Source: Macrothele yani (Eukaryota; Arthropoda; Arachnida; Araneae; Macrothelidae). From it: a stretch of 64,000 nucleotides of DNA. The DNA is taken from positions 16,865,001 through 16,929,000 of the forward strand of contig CM077011.1 of the NCBI GenBank assembly GCA_039090855.1, in the 5' to 3' direction. Below, in pieces: positions 12,009 through 22,616 of the stretch. How positions within the stretch are numbered: position 1 is the stretch's first letter; every line of letters begins with the position of its first letter. The notes below the pieces were generated by a model. The model was not told the origin of the DNA and did no database searches. It saw nothing but the letters and a program-made list of their open reading frames with translations. The position numbers were made by a program, and so were the translations under genes.

Positions 12009-12214
12009 GAATTACAAGTATATCCACAATGCGGCATGCTCGGAAAAAAGCTGCATCAAAAGCAAGCGTCTGCGAAATGCGTCATTTCAGTACAGTAGAT
12101 TAGTCAACGTTTTAAAGCGCAATGGCACCGTCAAAAAAAAAAAAATCGTGCATTTCTCGTAAAGTTTTACCAGAATAAAAGCTGTGTGCGCCTTGCCATC
12201 TCTGCGTAAGTTCA

Positions 12215-12425
12215 GAACGTTAAAAGCCTGTTTTCCGCAACCGGCTAGCACGCACTCCTAATCTTGAACCCGTGCGAATTTTGGTTTTGGAGACATCTAA
12301 AGGTCGAATAAATGGCCACATAGCAAATTTGGTGGACCAGAACGCAGTCATTACGCGCCATATTCACCACATTTCTGATGAAACATTTCGATCTGTGGTT
12401 GAGTATGCTAAATTTCTATTTTAGC
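12215..12425 (+). pseudogene. Fragment of a Tc1/IS630-like transposase C-terminus
   Basis: In shifting plus-strand frames the segment reads LARTPNLEP, FWFWRHLK and then HISDETFRSVVEYAK. This order matches the region after the last catalytic residue (…SPDLTPCDFFLWG…) of the transposase family seen again at 16.6-18.4 kb and 39.1-39.5 kb. It is short and frameshifted, so the call is tentative. Confidence 0.45.
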
Positions 12426-13209
12426 TTGTTGTGGAAAAGGAAGAACAGCATATCGCGCGAAATTGTTGTGTAACTATACAGAATGTGCCTTCTAGGTTTT
12501 TTCTTTTTAATCTCATAGGACGACATTTATCTTTTGTGGGCGAGTTTTGGAGCTAATTTTTGTTTTTTCCGTGAAACGACATTCAATCTTCTTAGGATTC
12601 TTGATATCACATTTGAAATCATTCCGAATTATAATTACATCTATAGCGCCCTTAGAAATGCGTACTTTAATTATGGACACCCGACATGTTGTCCTGTGCA
12701 TTCCTGAAACGAAATGTAATTCACCAGTACCTTCGTCAAATATTAAACTTTTCTTTCTGATAATAGATTATTATTTTTTCTTCTTTAATTGAAAAGTGGA
12801 GTTTACAAAATTGGAAAGCAACTATAGTGTAGCAGATCACATGAGTTTCGATAAAGGGGTACATTATCACAAAATACTAGATTTTGTTTCTTCGGAATAG
12901 CATGAGTTGTTTTAAAAGTGCTCTCACTGTGCTTGAAGATAAATCGGGATTTCTGTGAATCCAGCGTTTCGCTTTTACTGTTTAAAATTCGTTTTTAGAT
13001 TTTTGATTCATTTCTGCAAAACAGCTTTTCTATGGTATAAAAACACGAGCGGCAAAACGAATACATCAGAAAGGAAAAGGAATATCATCAGAATATATCC
13101 CAACAATTTAGTAGGGGTATATTCTGATGATTTATCTCATGATTTCCCATGACAGTTGCTCTCTTTGAGAACAAGTTTAAAGGGAAATAAAAAATAAATA
13201 AAAAACGGA
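12426..13209. other. No gene seen
   Basis: About 780 bp, AT-rich, without recognisable coding or repeat structure. Confidence 0.5.
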
Positions 13210-13518
13210 TTGATTAAAGATTTAGCTGAACTTCTCATAATAAATATCTTTATCTTACTACCCATCGTTCCGGATGTTTCGGTAGCTTTAAAATTCTTTT
13301 TAGCTCTCCCAGTGACTGTTTCAAGCGCCGAGAGATCATTTTCTGATTTTATATTAGTGAAAACTTATGCTCGCAGTTTGATGATGCCGAATCGACTATC
13401 AGCTGTGAGCCTTATTAGCATAGAACTGGAAAGAGCTCGAAACACTAACGGTCAAGATTGTACAGGAATTTGTTTTAAGAATGTGAGACGTGCAAACAAA
13501 GTAATTAGTATGAGGTAA
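13210..13518 (+). pseudogene. hAT transposase C-terminal dimerisation domain, fragment
   Basis: A 102-residue open frame contains VALKFFLALPVTVSSAERSF followed by SDFILVKTYARSLM and RLSAVSLISIE. This is the conserved hAT C-terminal dimerisation signature (…PVT…AERSFS…LK…R..M…RL…L..L.IE), of the type seen in zinc-finger MYM-1-like hAT proteins. The catalytic core, BED finger and terminal repeats are absent nearby, so this is a truncated exon-like remnant. The open frame suggests either recent origin or chance. Confidence 0.8.
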
Positions 13519-14557
13519 ATTTTATTTCATAAAGTTATTTACTGAACTCTTTTTATCGCAAAAGTTTTATATTTATAGTGCTTTTTTTTTCTTGGGAGAA
13601 CGCAGGGGTACGTCGTATCAGTACTTTTTTTGGGAGGGCGGGGGGTAGGGTGGACGAGCAGTACAACCGTATTTATTCCAGAAAAAAAAGCACTGCTTCT
13701 TTAGATACAAAGTATTCATTATATAATTTTTCTGTTCTTAACGATAATGAGAGAGGCGGCTAGAGCCTACTGTTAGATATTTACATGGGGGGGGGCTTCA
13801 AATTTTCATCTGGATTGGTCGAATAAATCATAATGCACGCAATCAAGACTAAATCTGACATTTCTGAGCTTTGTCATAAGGCAATATTGACCGTAAATTT
13901 TGATTGAATTGGCCTAACGGAATGGGAGATTCCCGCTGCATATTTTCCCGTTTAAATCAAGTACCTCGAAAACAGTATTTTACATTCGCAAGTTTTGTCG
14001 AAAGATTTGCACAGAATTGGTACCACTACAAGTTGGCTAACCTAACAGGAAGAGTCAGGTCTTACCCCCCCCTCATATTACTTAAATTAAAGTATAAAAG
14101 CATGTGTGTCGGTGCGTATGTATGAGATTAGGCAGGGGATGAGGGTCCTCATGTAATACGGAACAATCCGCGAGTTCACTGCGACGAGGATTGGAAAAAA
14201 TTATATTCATGCCAATTTATCTGGATCATCGGAAGAAGTTTTTCCTGGAGAACGGGAATTTTTCTAGATGTTCACTAAATACTAGCACGAAATGTCTGCG
14301 GGAGGTTAAAAGTGAAATCTCCCACAGACAATGCGTGTTTATATGATATGGGTCAAAGTGTTCAAAACTAATTTTTGTTAGGGAAGGGGCTGTAAAATCT
14401 TTCTCGTGGGTAGGGGGGGCAGTCTTGCGCTACGCCACTGAACGTACACTTTGCACAACACACACTGCGTTTTAAACCTACGAGAGAGTGCATGTCCTTC
14501 AATACCGATTAAATGCATTCGAATGACAAAAATTCTGCTTTGTTCCCCCCTTCCCAG
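13519..14557. other. No gene seen
   Basis: About 1 kb with G-runs (near 13640 and 13790) and a small hairpin near 14290-14330 (TGTCTGCGGGAG paired with CTCCCACAGACA). No gene. Confidence 0.5.
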
Positions 14558-14782
14558 AAGGATTGTACAACAAGAAGTAATGGCGCCAGTATGTCTACTC
14601 TGAAGGATTGTACAACAGGAAGTAATGGCGCCAGTATGTCTACTCTGAAGGATTGTACAAAAGGAAGTAATGGCGCCAGTATGTCTATTCTGAAGGATTG
14701 TACAACAGGAAGTAATGGCGCCAGCATGTCTACTCTGAAGGATTGTACAACAGGAAGTAATGGCGCCAGTATGTCTACTTTC
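14558..14782. repeat. 45-bp minisatellite, five units
   Basis: Five head-to-tail units start at 14558, 14603, 14648, 14693 and 14738, each with the core AAGGATTGTACAACAGGAAG. The units differ by only one to three bases. Because 45 is divisible by 3, the array is open in more than one frame: plus frames spell KDCTTGSNGASMSTL repeats, minus frames FRVDILAPLLPVVQS. No start context or flanking exon supports a real protein. Confidence 0.93.
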
Positions 14783-15138
14783 AGACACAACACACAGTTA
14801 TCCTGAACACAGATGTCCCCATTGGGAAACATAGGGAAATTCCTTTAAGAAACACAACATTCACCCCAATAGAGAGTTCCATAACAAGACATTGGATCCC
14901 AGTGGAGCAATTGTGACCATATTTAGTTTCAGAACCCGTAAATACCTACAAAACAGTTAGTTTTCTTTGTAACAAAACCATTGTTGTTCAGTTTTACTTT
15001 TCCCTTTCTTTAATTTTATGCTCTTCACCGTTCGGAGAAAGAGTATGACTGTTAGTCGTCAATACGGCAATTAGGCATCTCTGAACTGCCTGTATTTACA
15101 GTTCTTTACGTAACATTAATCACATCAGAAAATTACAT
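14783..15138. other. No gene seen
   Basis: About 350 bp after the minisatellite without supported features. Confidence 0.5.
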
Positions 15139-15378
15139 CGTCCTGGGGCGCGAATCGAACTCGTATCTCCCGATTTGCGTTCGACCATGCTATCAGTTAC
15201 ACTTCGTATCGTTAAGTAATCGCCTGACAGACTGGTGATTTCCTTACCGCTACAAAGAAACAGAATTTGCTTCGACTTGCAAAACTTAGAATGTTCTGGT
15301 ACTTAACACTCAGATAATTAGGACTTGATCGTCCTGGGTGGTGTAAGGGATAGCACGCACGAACGGAAATCGGGAGAC
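15139..15378. repeat. Pair of tRNA-like sequences in inverted orientation
   Basis: On the minus strand, 15139-15208 reads as a nearly complete tRNA-like sequence with a B box (AGTTCGATTCGCG) and a 3' acceptor strand CCAGGACG. On the plus strand, 15329-15378 is the 5' half of a related tRNA-like sequence (CGTCCTGGGTGGTGTAAGGG). The two share CTCCCGATTT.CGTTCG in opposite orientation. The same B-box half occurs in the palindrome at 48.4-48.7 kb. This is a repeat-derived tRNA-like sequence, not a functional tRNA. Confidence 0.6.
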
Positions 15379-16609
15379 ATTGTCGTATTGACGATTTTGG
15401 TCCTATTGTTAATTTTACGAGAAACATAACAACATTAGCCCATAAGCCGAATAATGTATTTTAGTTGAACCGGCAACGCCAGGCCCTTTTACAGTACAGT
15501 GCAAGCATCAAAATAACCCATACTGAAAAAGAACTGCTATTATCCACGCGTGTGCCATCTTCGATTTAGAACTCTCCCTGAACGCCCTCCATACTCTCCT
15601 AAAGCTAGTAGGAACTTTATTTCAAAAGGGTGTTCTACAAACGTTTATATGTATATAGTAGTTGCCTTTTTCTATTGCGTCTGAATAAGCTGAGGAAAAA
15701 GATATTTTCGGTCTACTTTCTGCTCTGTCTTGGACACACGCCCACTTTGCAAACGCGCTCTGCTGTTGCAACATTTAAGAACATCGAAGACTTGTTTTTT
15801 TATTAATTGTAACAAAAAGTTGTCGAAGATTAATGACGGTAAAGTTATACGTAATGCAAACTCGAGAGAAGAATACAAGTGTTGTATTTTTTTTTTTTTT
15901 GGTTTCTTTAGCCGCATCACTTTTACGAAATGCGACAGGACGTAGCACACATCCTGCGAATTGTTCGAAGGATGTGGTTGCTAAACACTAAGATTCATCT
16001 ACTTCTATTTTCTTCGAAGGCGGAGACGAAAAACTTTTGCTGCGAAACTGGATATTGTGAAGGATTTAAAAAAAAAGCATGGAGTCACTTGATTTATGAT
16101 CTTATGGGAGTGGTGGTGTTCTGCCGAAGCATTTTTCTCGAAGCAAATTTATCGAGTTTTAGTCGTCTTAAATAACAAAAATGAAGAAATGCGTTTCTTG
16201 CAGATGAAGAAATAAGAACGCAATTGGTTAAAATTTCAAGTTCTCATACCATCCTAAGACATTTCTGTAACTGAAACATGCGTAAACCACGTAAATTTGT
16301 ATTAAACGAAAAAAAAGCGTACTTCATTCACACGTAAAATTTCGATGTCATTTAGCTTTAACACTATAAAACATAATATAATCCTTATATATTTTGTTTT
16401 GTCCCTCTGACGTACGAAGACGGCCGTTGTTCTGTAAACGTCTGTCAACGTGTCATGGTGGCAGAATTTCATTTCCTCATACGTTATAACACGAAATCAT
16501 AAGTTTTTGAAGGAATGTTTTTGAAAACCTGACTTAAGAATTATATTTCAATAGGATCACAATATTAATATGTAGGAATCCTTTAAAAAAATGCCTTGTG
16601 CCGTTTTTA
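15379..16609. other. No gene seen
   Basis: About 1.2 kb, AT-rich, with only short unconvincing frames. Confidence 0.5.
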
Positions 16610-16685
16610 ACATTCAACGATTGCGAGTCGAAGTTACAAATTCCACAACTGACAGTTTGGGAAATCTTGAGGAAGCGGCTGGAAA

Positions 16686-16718
16686 TTTGCAATAACTGCA
16701 GTTAGCAGTTATTGCAAA
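16686..16718. other. Perfect 14-bp hairpin inside the transposase relic
   Basis: TTTGCAATAACTGC is followed, after the 5-nt loop AGTTA, by its exact reverse complement. It interrupts the conserved transposase reading and looks like a short inverted duplication of adjacent sequence. Confidence 0.85.
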
Positions 16719-16909
16719 GTCTAAGTGACAATGACAAAACCATACGTCGCGATTTCTGTACAGAAATGCTGGAGCGTTTTGAAATTGGTCTCAGTGAGCT
16801 TCTGATGTTCAGCAACGAATCGACATTCATCCTAAATGACAGAGTCAACAAACGTAACACGCCGATTCGATATGGGGGACTGAAAACCGCAGAGTAACAG
16901 TGGAGCATA

Positions 16910-18133
16910 CACTATATTGACAAAATTCACCGGACACCTAGAAGAGAAATACAACATGGCATTTGTTGACATACATTGGTACGGTGTCGGTTCACCCTTG
17001 GCCTTAATGCATGCACTGACCCTTCGAGACATGCTTTCGACAAAGTTTTGGAACACAGCGATAGGTATGCGGTTCCATTTAGTGCATAATGCTGCCGCTA
17101 ACTGTTGCTTAGTAGTAGGCCTTAGCTTCAAACTTCTTATGCGGCGCTCTGATTCATCCCATAGGTGCTCTATGGGATTAAGATCAGGACTCTGTGCTGG
17201 CCAGTGCACACACGATACGGAATTATCGTCAAACCACGCCGTAACAGTATATTATCCTGCTGGTACCAACAAGGCTCGATTCCATAGTATTGCTACAGAG
17301 TTGGTAGGGCATAATTGTCCAGAATATCGAGGTAGACGTGCTGGTTAACATGTTTGTCCGCGATAACCAGTGTGCCGGGACCTTACCATGAAATACACCT
17401 TTACACGAGTACACTGCCAGCTCCAACATTTACCGTAGGGACAGTAGTACACTGTGGTAAATAGCGTCCCCCCGACTGCCGCCATACGCACACACGGCTA
17501 TCAGGCTGACAGATCGTGTATCTGGATTTATCAGTCCATAGGACCCGTTTCCATTTATCTATGGTCCATGATAAATGTTCTTTACACCATGTTAAACGAC
17601 GAGTAGCATTCCGAGTGGAGATGAAAGGCTTATGAGCAACCGCACGACCACGGTAAGCCATGCAATGAAGTTCTCTGCAAACGGTACGTGTACATACCGA
17701 GGTTGCAGTATTTTTACTCACCTGCACACTGAGGTTTTGTGCAGTACTCCGTCGATTAGCTGTAACGACTCTCCTGAGGCTTCAATGTCCTCTATCACTG
17801 ATTTTCTTTGGTCTACCGACACGTTTTGCTGCTTCAGGCACGCCATGTGTGTTCCACGTATTCATTACAGCCAAAACAGTTGATTTGGGTATGTTTAAAC
17901 GCCTCACGGTTTTCTTATGGACAACCCACTTATATAACACCCAACGATCTTTTCTTTCTCAAAGTCAGTTCTCTCCCGCCGCGACATTTTCACTGAACCT
18001 CACAGTGCGATATGATCGCTGTCAGCCGCTTGCTTGTTTTTATACCGCTTGCAGCTGTACCGTGCATCTTAACAACGCAGCGGATCCGTTCATTTACTTT
18101 TGAAGGGGTGTCCGGTGACTTGTCAATATAGTG
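16910..18133 (-). mobile_element. Tc1-type transposon C, copy 1, full length
   Basis: Terminal inverted repeats begin CACTATATTGACAAAATTCA (left) and end with the complement of GTGACTTGTCAATATAGTG. The element is 1,224 bp with TA on each side. The minus-strand transposase is in pieces: HTH remnants near 17985-17750, then RLTWCKEHLSWTIDKWKRVL and WTDKSRY (first Asp, Glu changed to Lys) near 17560, and WPAQSPDLNPIEHLWDE (catalytic Glu) near 17190. Several stops and frameshifts make it inactive. It splits the older plus-strand transposase relic. A second copy is at 42221-44254. Confidence 0.93.
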
Positions 18134-18623
18134 TATACGGGATTCTTGGTAAATTAGTGTGTTCTATGCTATATCCCGTAAAAAAGTGTAGAGTCCCTTT
18201 TTCTAAGGAAACACTAATGGAAAGTTCTTATCTCGATAAGCTAGTTATTTGGTTGATGCCTCTACTGCACGAAGACATTAACAACTTCATTTTCCATCAG
18301 GATGGAGCACCACCCCAACGGCTTCGGGAAGTTAGAAATTACCTCGATGAAAATCTTCCGCAGTGCTGGATTCTTCCGCAGTATCACAGCAGCTATTGCT
18401 GGAGTTAATGAAGATATGTCAATGCGCGTTTGGCGAGAATTCGATTTCCGCGTTGATGTATGCCGTGTGATCAAAATTGCACACATCGAACATCTGTAAC
18501 AAACTTAAAAAGTTATCCTACAGAACAGAACAACGTGAATGTCGATATCTTAAATAGTTTTGGTTTTATAAAATGTTGAAACTGTACTTATATACAAGCT
18601 AGAAGACTTCGTGCAACAGAACT

Positions 18624-19228
18624 AAATAGGTTGAAATGGAATACCTTCTTAGCACGATTTCGTTTTTTAAATCGTGCTAAGACGGCATTCCATTGCAGCC
18701 TATTTAGAAATTGTACTTAATTTGTAATTACCCAATGTATGCCACTATAAATACAGACAAATAGAGAAACGAGAGACACAGAGAGCAAGAGTAGGTGAGT
18801 TGGTGGTAGGCCGAGAGATACATATACTGTATATTAGGGGTACGCAAAAGTTTTTTTTTAAATCTGTGCTAAGACGCTATTCCGTTGCAGCGTATTTAGA
18901 AACTGTACTTCATTTGTAATTAACGAATGTATGCCACTATAAATACAGACAAATAGAGATACACAGTGACCAAGAGTAGGTGAGTTGGCGGTAGGCCGAG
19001 AGAAACATAAACTGTATATTAGGGGTACGCAAAAGTTTTTTTTTTTTTAAATCGTGCTAAGACGGTATTCCGTTGCAGCGTATTTAGAAACTGTACTTCG
19101 TCTGTAATTACCCTCTGTATGCCACTATAAATACAGATAACAAGAGAAACTCAGAGACCAAAAGTAGGTGAGTTGGTGGTAGGCCGCGAGAGACATATAC
19201 TGCATATTAGGGGTATGCAAAAGTTTCC
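18624..19228. repeat. ~190-bp tandem repeat carrying a mariner end; inverted copy at its start
   Basis: Three units begin AAATCGTGCTAAGACG (or a close variant) at 18669, 18860 and 19049 (periods 191 and 189). Every unit ends with TATTAGGGGTACGCAAAAG followed by a T-run. That end is the terminal repeat of the mariner at 19207, and the third unit runs directly into it. At the outer edge, 18624-18660 is an inverted copy of 18669-18705, forming a 37-bp hairpin arm pair. So the unit is about 165 bp of flank plus the first ~22 bp of the transposon. Confidence 0.9.
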
Positions 19229-20413
19229 GCCGCCCACGCTTGTGGGCGCTGTAGGGGTCAAACCGGCCGGCGACCTGTTCTATGAGTTCGTACATGAAGC
19301 CAAGCATGGCGTTCGATGAAGTTCATTTGCGACACTGTTTCTTCTTCATGTTTAATTTAGGGAAGAGTGCGAGCAAAGTGTACGGTTCAATATGTCAGGC
19401 ATATGGCGAAACGGTTATGGGTGAGCGGACCTGACGAGAATGGTTTGCCATGTTTAAGAAACATGATCTAAGCTTGGAAGACAAGCCACGTTCAGGTAGA
19501 CCGCAAGAACTCGCAGACGAGGAGCCGGAACCGCTGTTGCAAGAGGGTGCCACACAATCGACCACGCAACTGGCGAAACGTCTGATGGTGGCTCAATCGA
19601 CGGTGGTACGGCATCAACAGGCTTTGTGGAAGAGATCCAGAAGATTGGTAAGTCGGCTATCAATACTTTAACGGAGAGTAATATTGGTCAACGATTGGAC
19701 ATCTGCATGTCGTTGCTGAAGAGGTTCCAAGGAAAAAATTTCTTGTGGAAGGTTGTCACCGGGGATGAAAAATGAGTCTATTGGGACTACCCCGTAAGCA
19801 AGCGATCCCGGGTCGACCCAGGCGAGCCATCAACATCCACTACAAAACAGAATATCCACGGGAAAAAAGGTGCTGTTGTGTGTGTGGTGGGATATGCATG
19901 GAGTGCTGTACTTCGAACTGTTGAAACCGAGCGAAACAATCACTGCACAACGATATAGCGATCAGTTGATGAAACTGAACGCGTCCACGGACATGTAAAC
20001 ATGTCCACGGACATGTAAAGGACGCCGCCCAGTCATCCTGTGACACGATAATACCAGACCACATGTCGGTGCCACCACGAAATGAACCCTTGAACAGTTA
20101 CACTGGGAGGTTTTACCGCATCCGGCTTACTCCTCTGAGATTGCACCCTCATACTTTCATCTGTTTCGCTCTATGCAACATGCCCTAGCCCAACAGCTGT
20201 TCATCACAGTTCCAGAGGTGGAAAATTTCGTCACTGCGTTCTTCAGCTCAAAATCAGACATTCTATCACAAGGGAATTCATTTGTTGCCTGCAAAATGGC
20301 AAACGGTCATTGATACTAACGGCGAATGTTTCATTAAATAAATGCGTACTGGTTTTCTGATTGTTCCTGTCTCCTTTCTCCTTAAAACAGTGGAAACGTT
20401 TGCATACCCCTAA
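19207..20413 (+). mobile_element. mariner (mauritiana-like), full length with dead transposase
   Basis: Terminal repeats TTAGGGGTATGCAAAAGTTT and the complement of AAACGTTTGCATACCCCTAA bound 1,207 bp, with TA on each side. The transposase frame runs from ATG at 19306 to about 20340, with SLEDKPRSGRP (linker), VVTGDEK (first Asp), GKKVLLCVWWDMHGVLYFEL and HDNTRPH (second Asp). Breaks include in-frame stops at about 19430 and 19773. The third catalytic Asp is lost: the motif reads EIAPSYFHLF where APSDYHLF is expected. Confidence 0.92.
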
Positions 20414-20669
20414 TAGATGCAGAGCTATTAGTATAGAGCTGAAGATAGAAAATGAGACAGATACATGTATAAGTAGACGCACAATATATAGAAAGACAGT
20501 GTGACTAAATAATCAGAAAACGAAGTACCTGTGCAGTGCTTTTCAGTGTACAACCTGTAGAGCTTATAGTCGAATTTCTTGTACTAATCGTGATAAAATG
20601 AACTTAAAAAAAATGCAGCAACTCGAACAAGCATAGAACAACCAATACAGACATTTTACGTGGACCAGG

Positions 20670-21019
20670 AACATCAAACAAAGGTCTTCGCTCTTTCCAC
20701 GTTTATAAGTGAGTCACGGAAAAACTCTCATTGGCCGCCACCGAGAGTCGAACCCAGGGTCTTCCAGTTACGCGCCGGATATGCTTCCGCTGCACCACAG
20801 CGGCCTCGAATTCCTCCAAACTCACACACACTAGATGCCAAGCCAACTTTAGCAGCTAGTGTGTGTGAGTCTGGAGGAATTCGAGGCCGCTGTGGTGATA
20901 GCGGAAGCATATCCGGCGCGTAACTGGAAGACCCTGGGTTCGACTCCCGGTGGCGGCCAATGAGTTTTTCCGTGACTCACTTATAAACGTGAAAAGAGCG
21001 AAGATCTTTGTTTGATGTT
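20670..21019. mobile_element. 350-bp palindrome with a tRNA-like sequence in each arm
   Basis: Arms 20670-20834 and 20856-21019 are near-perfect inverted copies around a 21-bp spacer. Each arm holds a tRNA-like sequence: minus at 20733-20805, plus at 20885-20958. The plus copy folds as a cloverleaf candidate, with acceptor GCCGCTG/TGGCGGC, anticodon stem TCCGG/CTGGA and T stem CTGGG/CCCGG. The loop CGCGTAA puts CGT at the anticodon position but lacks the usual U33. A related single copy lies at 32485-32557. The left edge is preceded by ACGTGGACCAGG, also found beside the 32 kb copy. Confidence 0.85.
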
Positions 21020-22603
21020 GAAGCATAGAACATTTCAACAGAATATTTGATAAAAAAATCAGACTCACAAGGTAGACCAAAGGGAAATAAAAGAAATAGA
21101 TTTCATATTTAGAATTTTATGGAATATACTGCTTGAGAATAAATGTTAGAAAATTTCCCTTTCTCGGAAGAAAGCAGAAGTAAACTGCCATTATTTATCA
21201 GTAGATAGATTCACTATGAAGCTTGAAGTTACTTCAAAGTATTTAAAACTAGGTTTATCCTGGATATAAATATTCTACCTATGTTGAAAGAAAATAACTA
21301 TAAGTCCTGATAACTTTCGTCTGAGTTTCTCATAGCGATTCCTCGACGCTGTTACTGTTATTTCTCTTGAGACTTAGATTTGTAATGAGCTATGCTACTG
21401 ACAACGCTTCACGAAATCATTAATGTCAGAAACCAGGTTCCCTTGCACGAGCATCATTAGTGAAGTTTAGCGCTCAGACGCAAAGATAAAAACTGGGAAA
21501 ACATTAGCTTTATTTTAATTAAGGGATGTGCCCTTTTGCGCATGAAACATTGTATCCAGGTAGTAATTTAAAATAACTGGGCTGTTCATTCTGCCTCTTC
21601 GAATTGATGATCACTAACGTCATCATCGTTACTTTGTTGAATAGAGGTATTATCATTAACTACGGCGCATGTGCTGAACACTTCAAAAAATTAGAAAATA
21701 TATTTATGATGGCATTGTTCTTTGGAAATTAAATATTAATTAATCTCAGAGATATATTTACCTACCATTAATTTCCGGTCACTCCTCTGTTAATAATAGT
21801 TTCAGCCCTACCCAAGCACCACATCCATGCGAAGAGGGTGTCACATGAACTGAATGATACCAAAAAGTGGACACGTTGCGAAATACAGTATATCGTGTGA
21901 ACCTGGTAGGGTACGAACATGAAGGCAATATTGTAACGTATCGTACTTAACAGTTTTTACGCTCGCCACCAGTTTGATGCAGACCGAGCGTTATTCTTCA
22001 AATAAAAGATTGTATAGGTTCTCCGGCGAAGACTACTGTAATAGGGGTGCACTTAAACTTAATTTTATTATTACAACTGCGAGGATTGCACTTTAATTTA
22101 GAAACTCGTGTTTATATAATGTATGATGATATATTAAGCCGAATCATGGCCATAAAAAGGTCACCACGACCAACTGTTCAAATTTATGTAAATATGCTTG
22201 TAGTGCTCTGAGACAATAGCACGACTGTGAATTGTTACAGGGCTTGGGGCTGAGTTATATTTCAACGCCCTGTGTGAAGGCTTCGTTTGATGCTCTCTTC
22301 CAGAGAATTTTTGTTTCTGGACTTTAACCAGTATTTTACCCGACTTGAGCAAATAAAATATAAACAACATATCAAAGTATTAGTTCGCTCTTGCAGTGAA
22401 GGTGTTTATTCAGATGTTATGCGGAATGTCTCAGAGCATTGTTCTGATCTCTATTTCTATTAACATCTCCACTCCTTCCCACTGAACCACTTTCAACCGA
22501 GTCAAGTCCACGCTTTCCTAAAACACTAGAGTCCCCCAGTTTCCAAGCAGACGCGGACATTCCTTAAAAATGCCTTCTCTCTGCGACCCCCTCAGACCAT
22601 TAT
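21020..22603. other. No gene seen
   Basis: About 1.6 kb without recognisable coding sequence, RNA gene or repeat. Confidence 0.5.
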
Positions 22604-22616
22604 TCTCTCACATCCA

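Larger units (their letters stand above)
16610..18420 (+). pseudogene. IS630/Tc1-like transposase relic, split by a Tc1 insertion
   Basis: Two plus-strand parts of one transposase flank the Tc1 element. The left part (to ~16905) contains LSDNDKTIRRDFCTEML and MFSNESTFILNDRVNKRN, a worn first-Asp motif (FSDEATF type). The right part (from ~18136) contains SYLDKLVIWLMPLLHEDI then FIFHQDGAPPQ (second Asp) and NLPQCWI. I recognise the order from a family often annotated with an N-terminal DUF4817 helix-turn-helix. The N-terminus and the third catalytic motif are missing, and stops are present. Confidence 0.75.

Noticed and set aside
13210..13518. An intact domesticated hAT gene
   Set aside because: Only the C-terminal dimerisation segment is visible. 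No catalytic region or upstream exon could be found in the surrounding sequence.
14558..14782. CRISPR array
   Set aside because: Units are contiguous 45-bp repeats without unique spacers, and the context is an animal genome full of transposons.
17229..17429. Minus-strand frame MLELAVYSCKGVF... as a separate gene (also 43656-43958)
   Set aside because: It is an out-of-frame reading of the Tc1-C transposase and occurs in both copies.
20885..20958. A functional tRNA-Thr(CGT) gene
   Set aside because: The cloverleaf is plausible but lacks U33, and the sequence lies inside a palindrome present in more than one copy.
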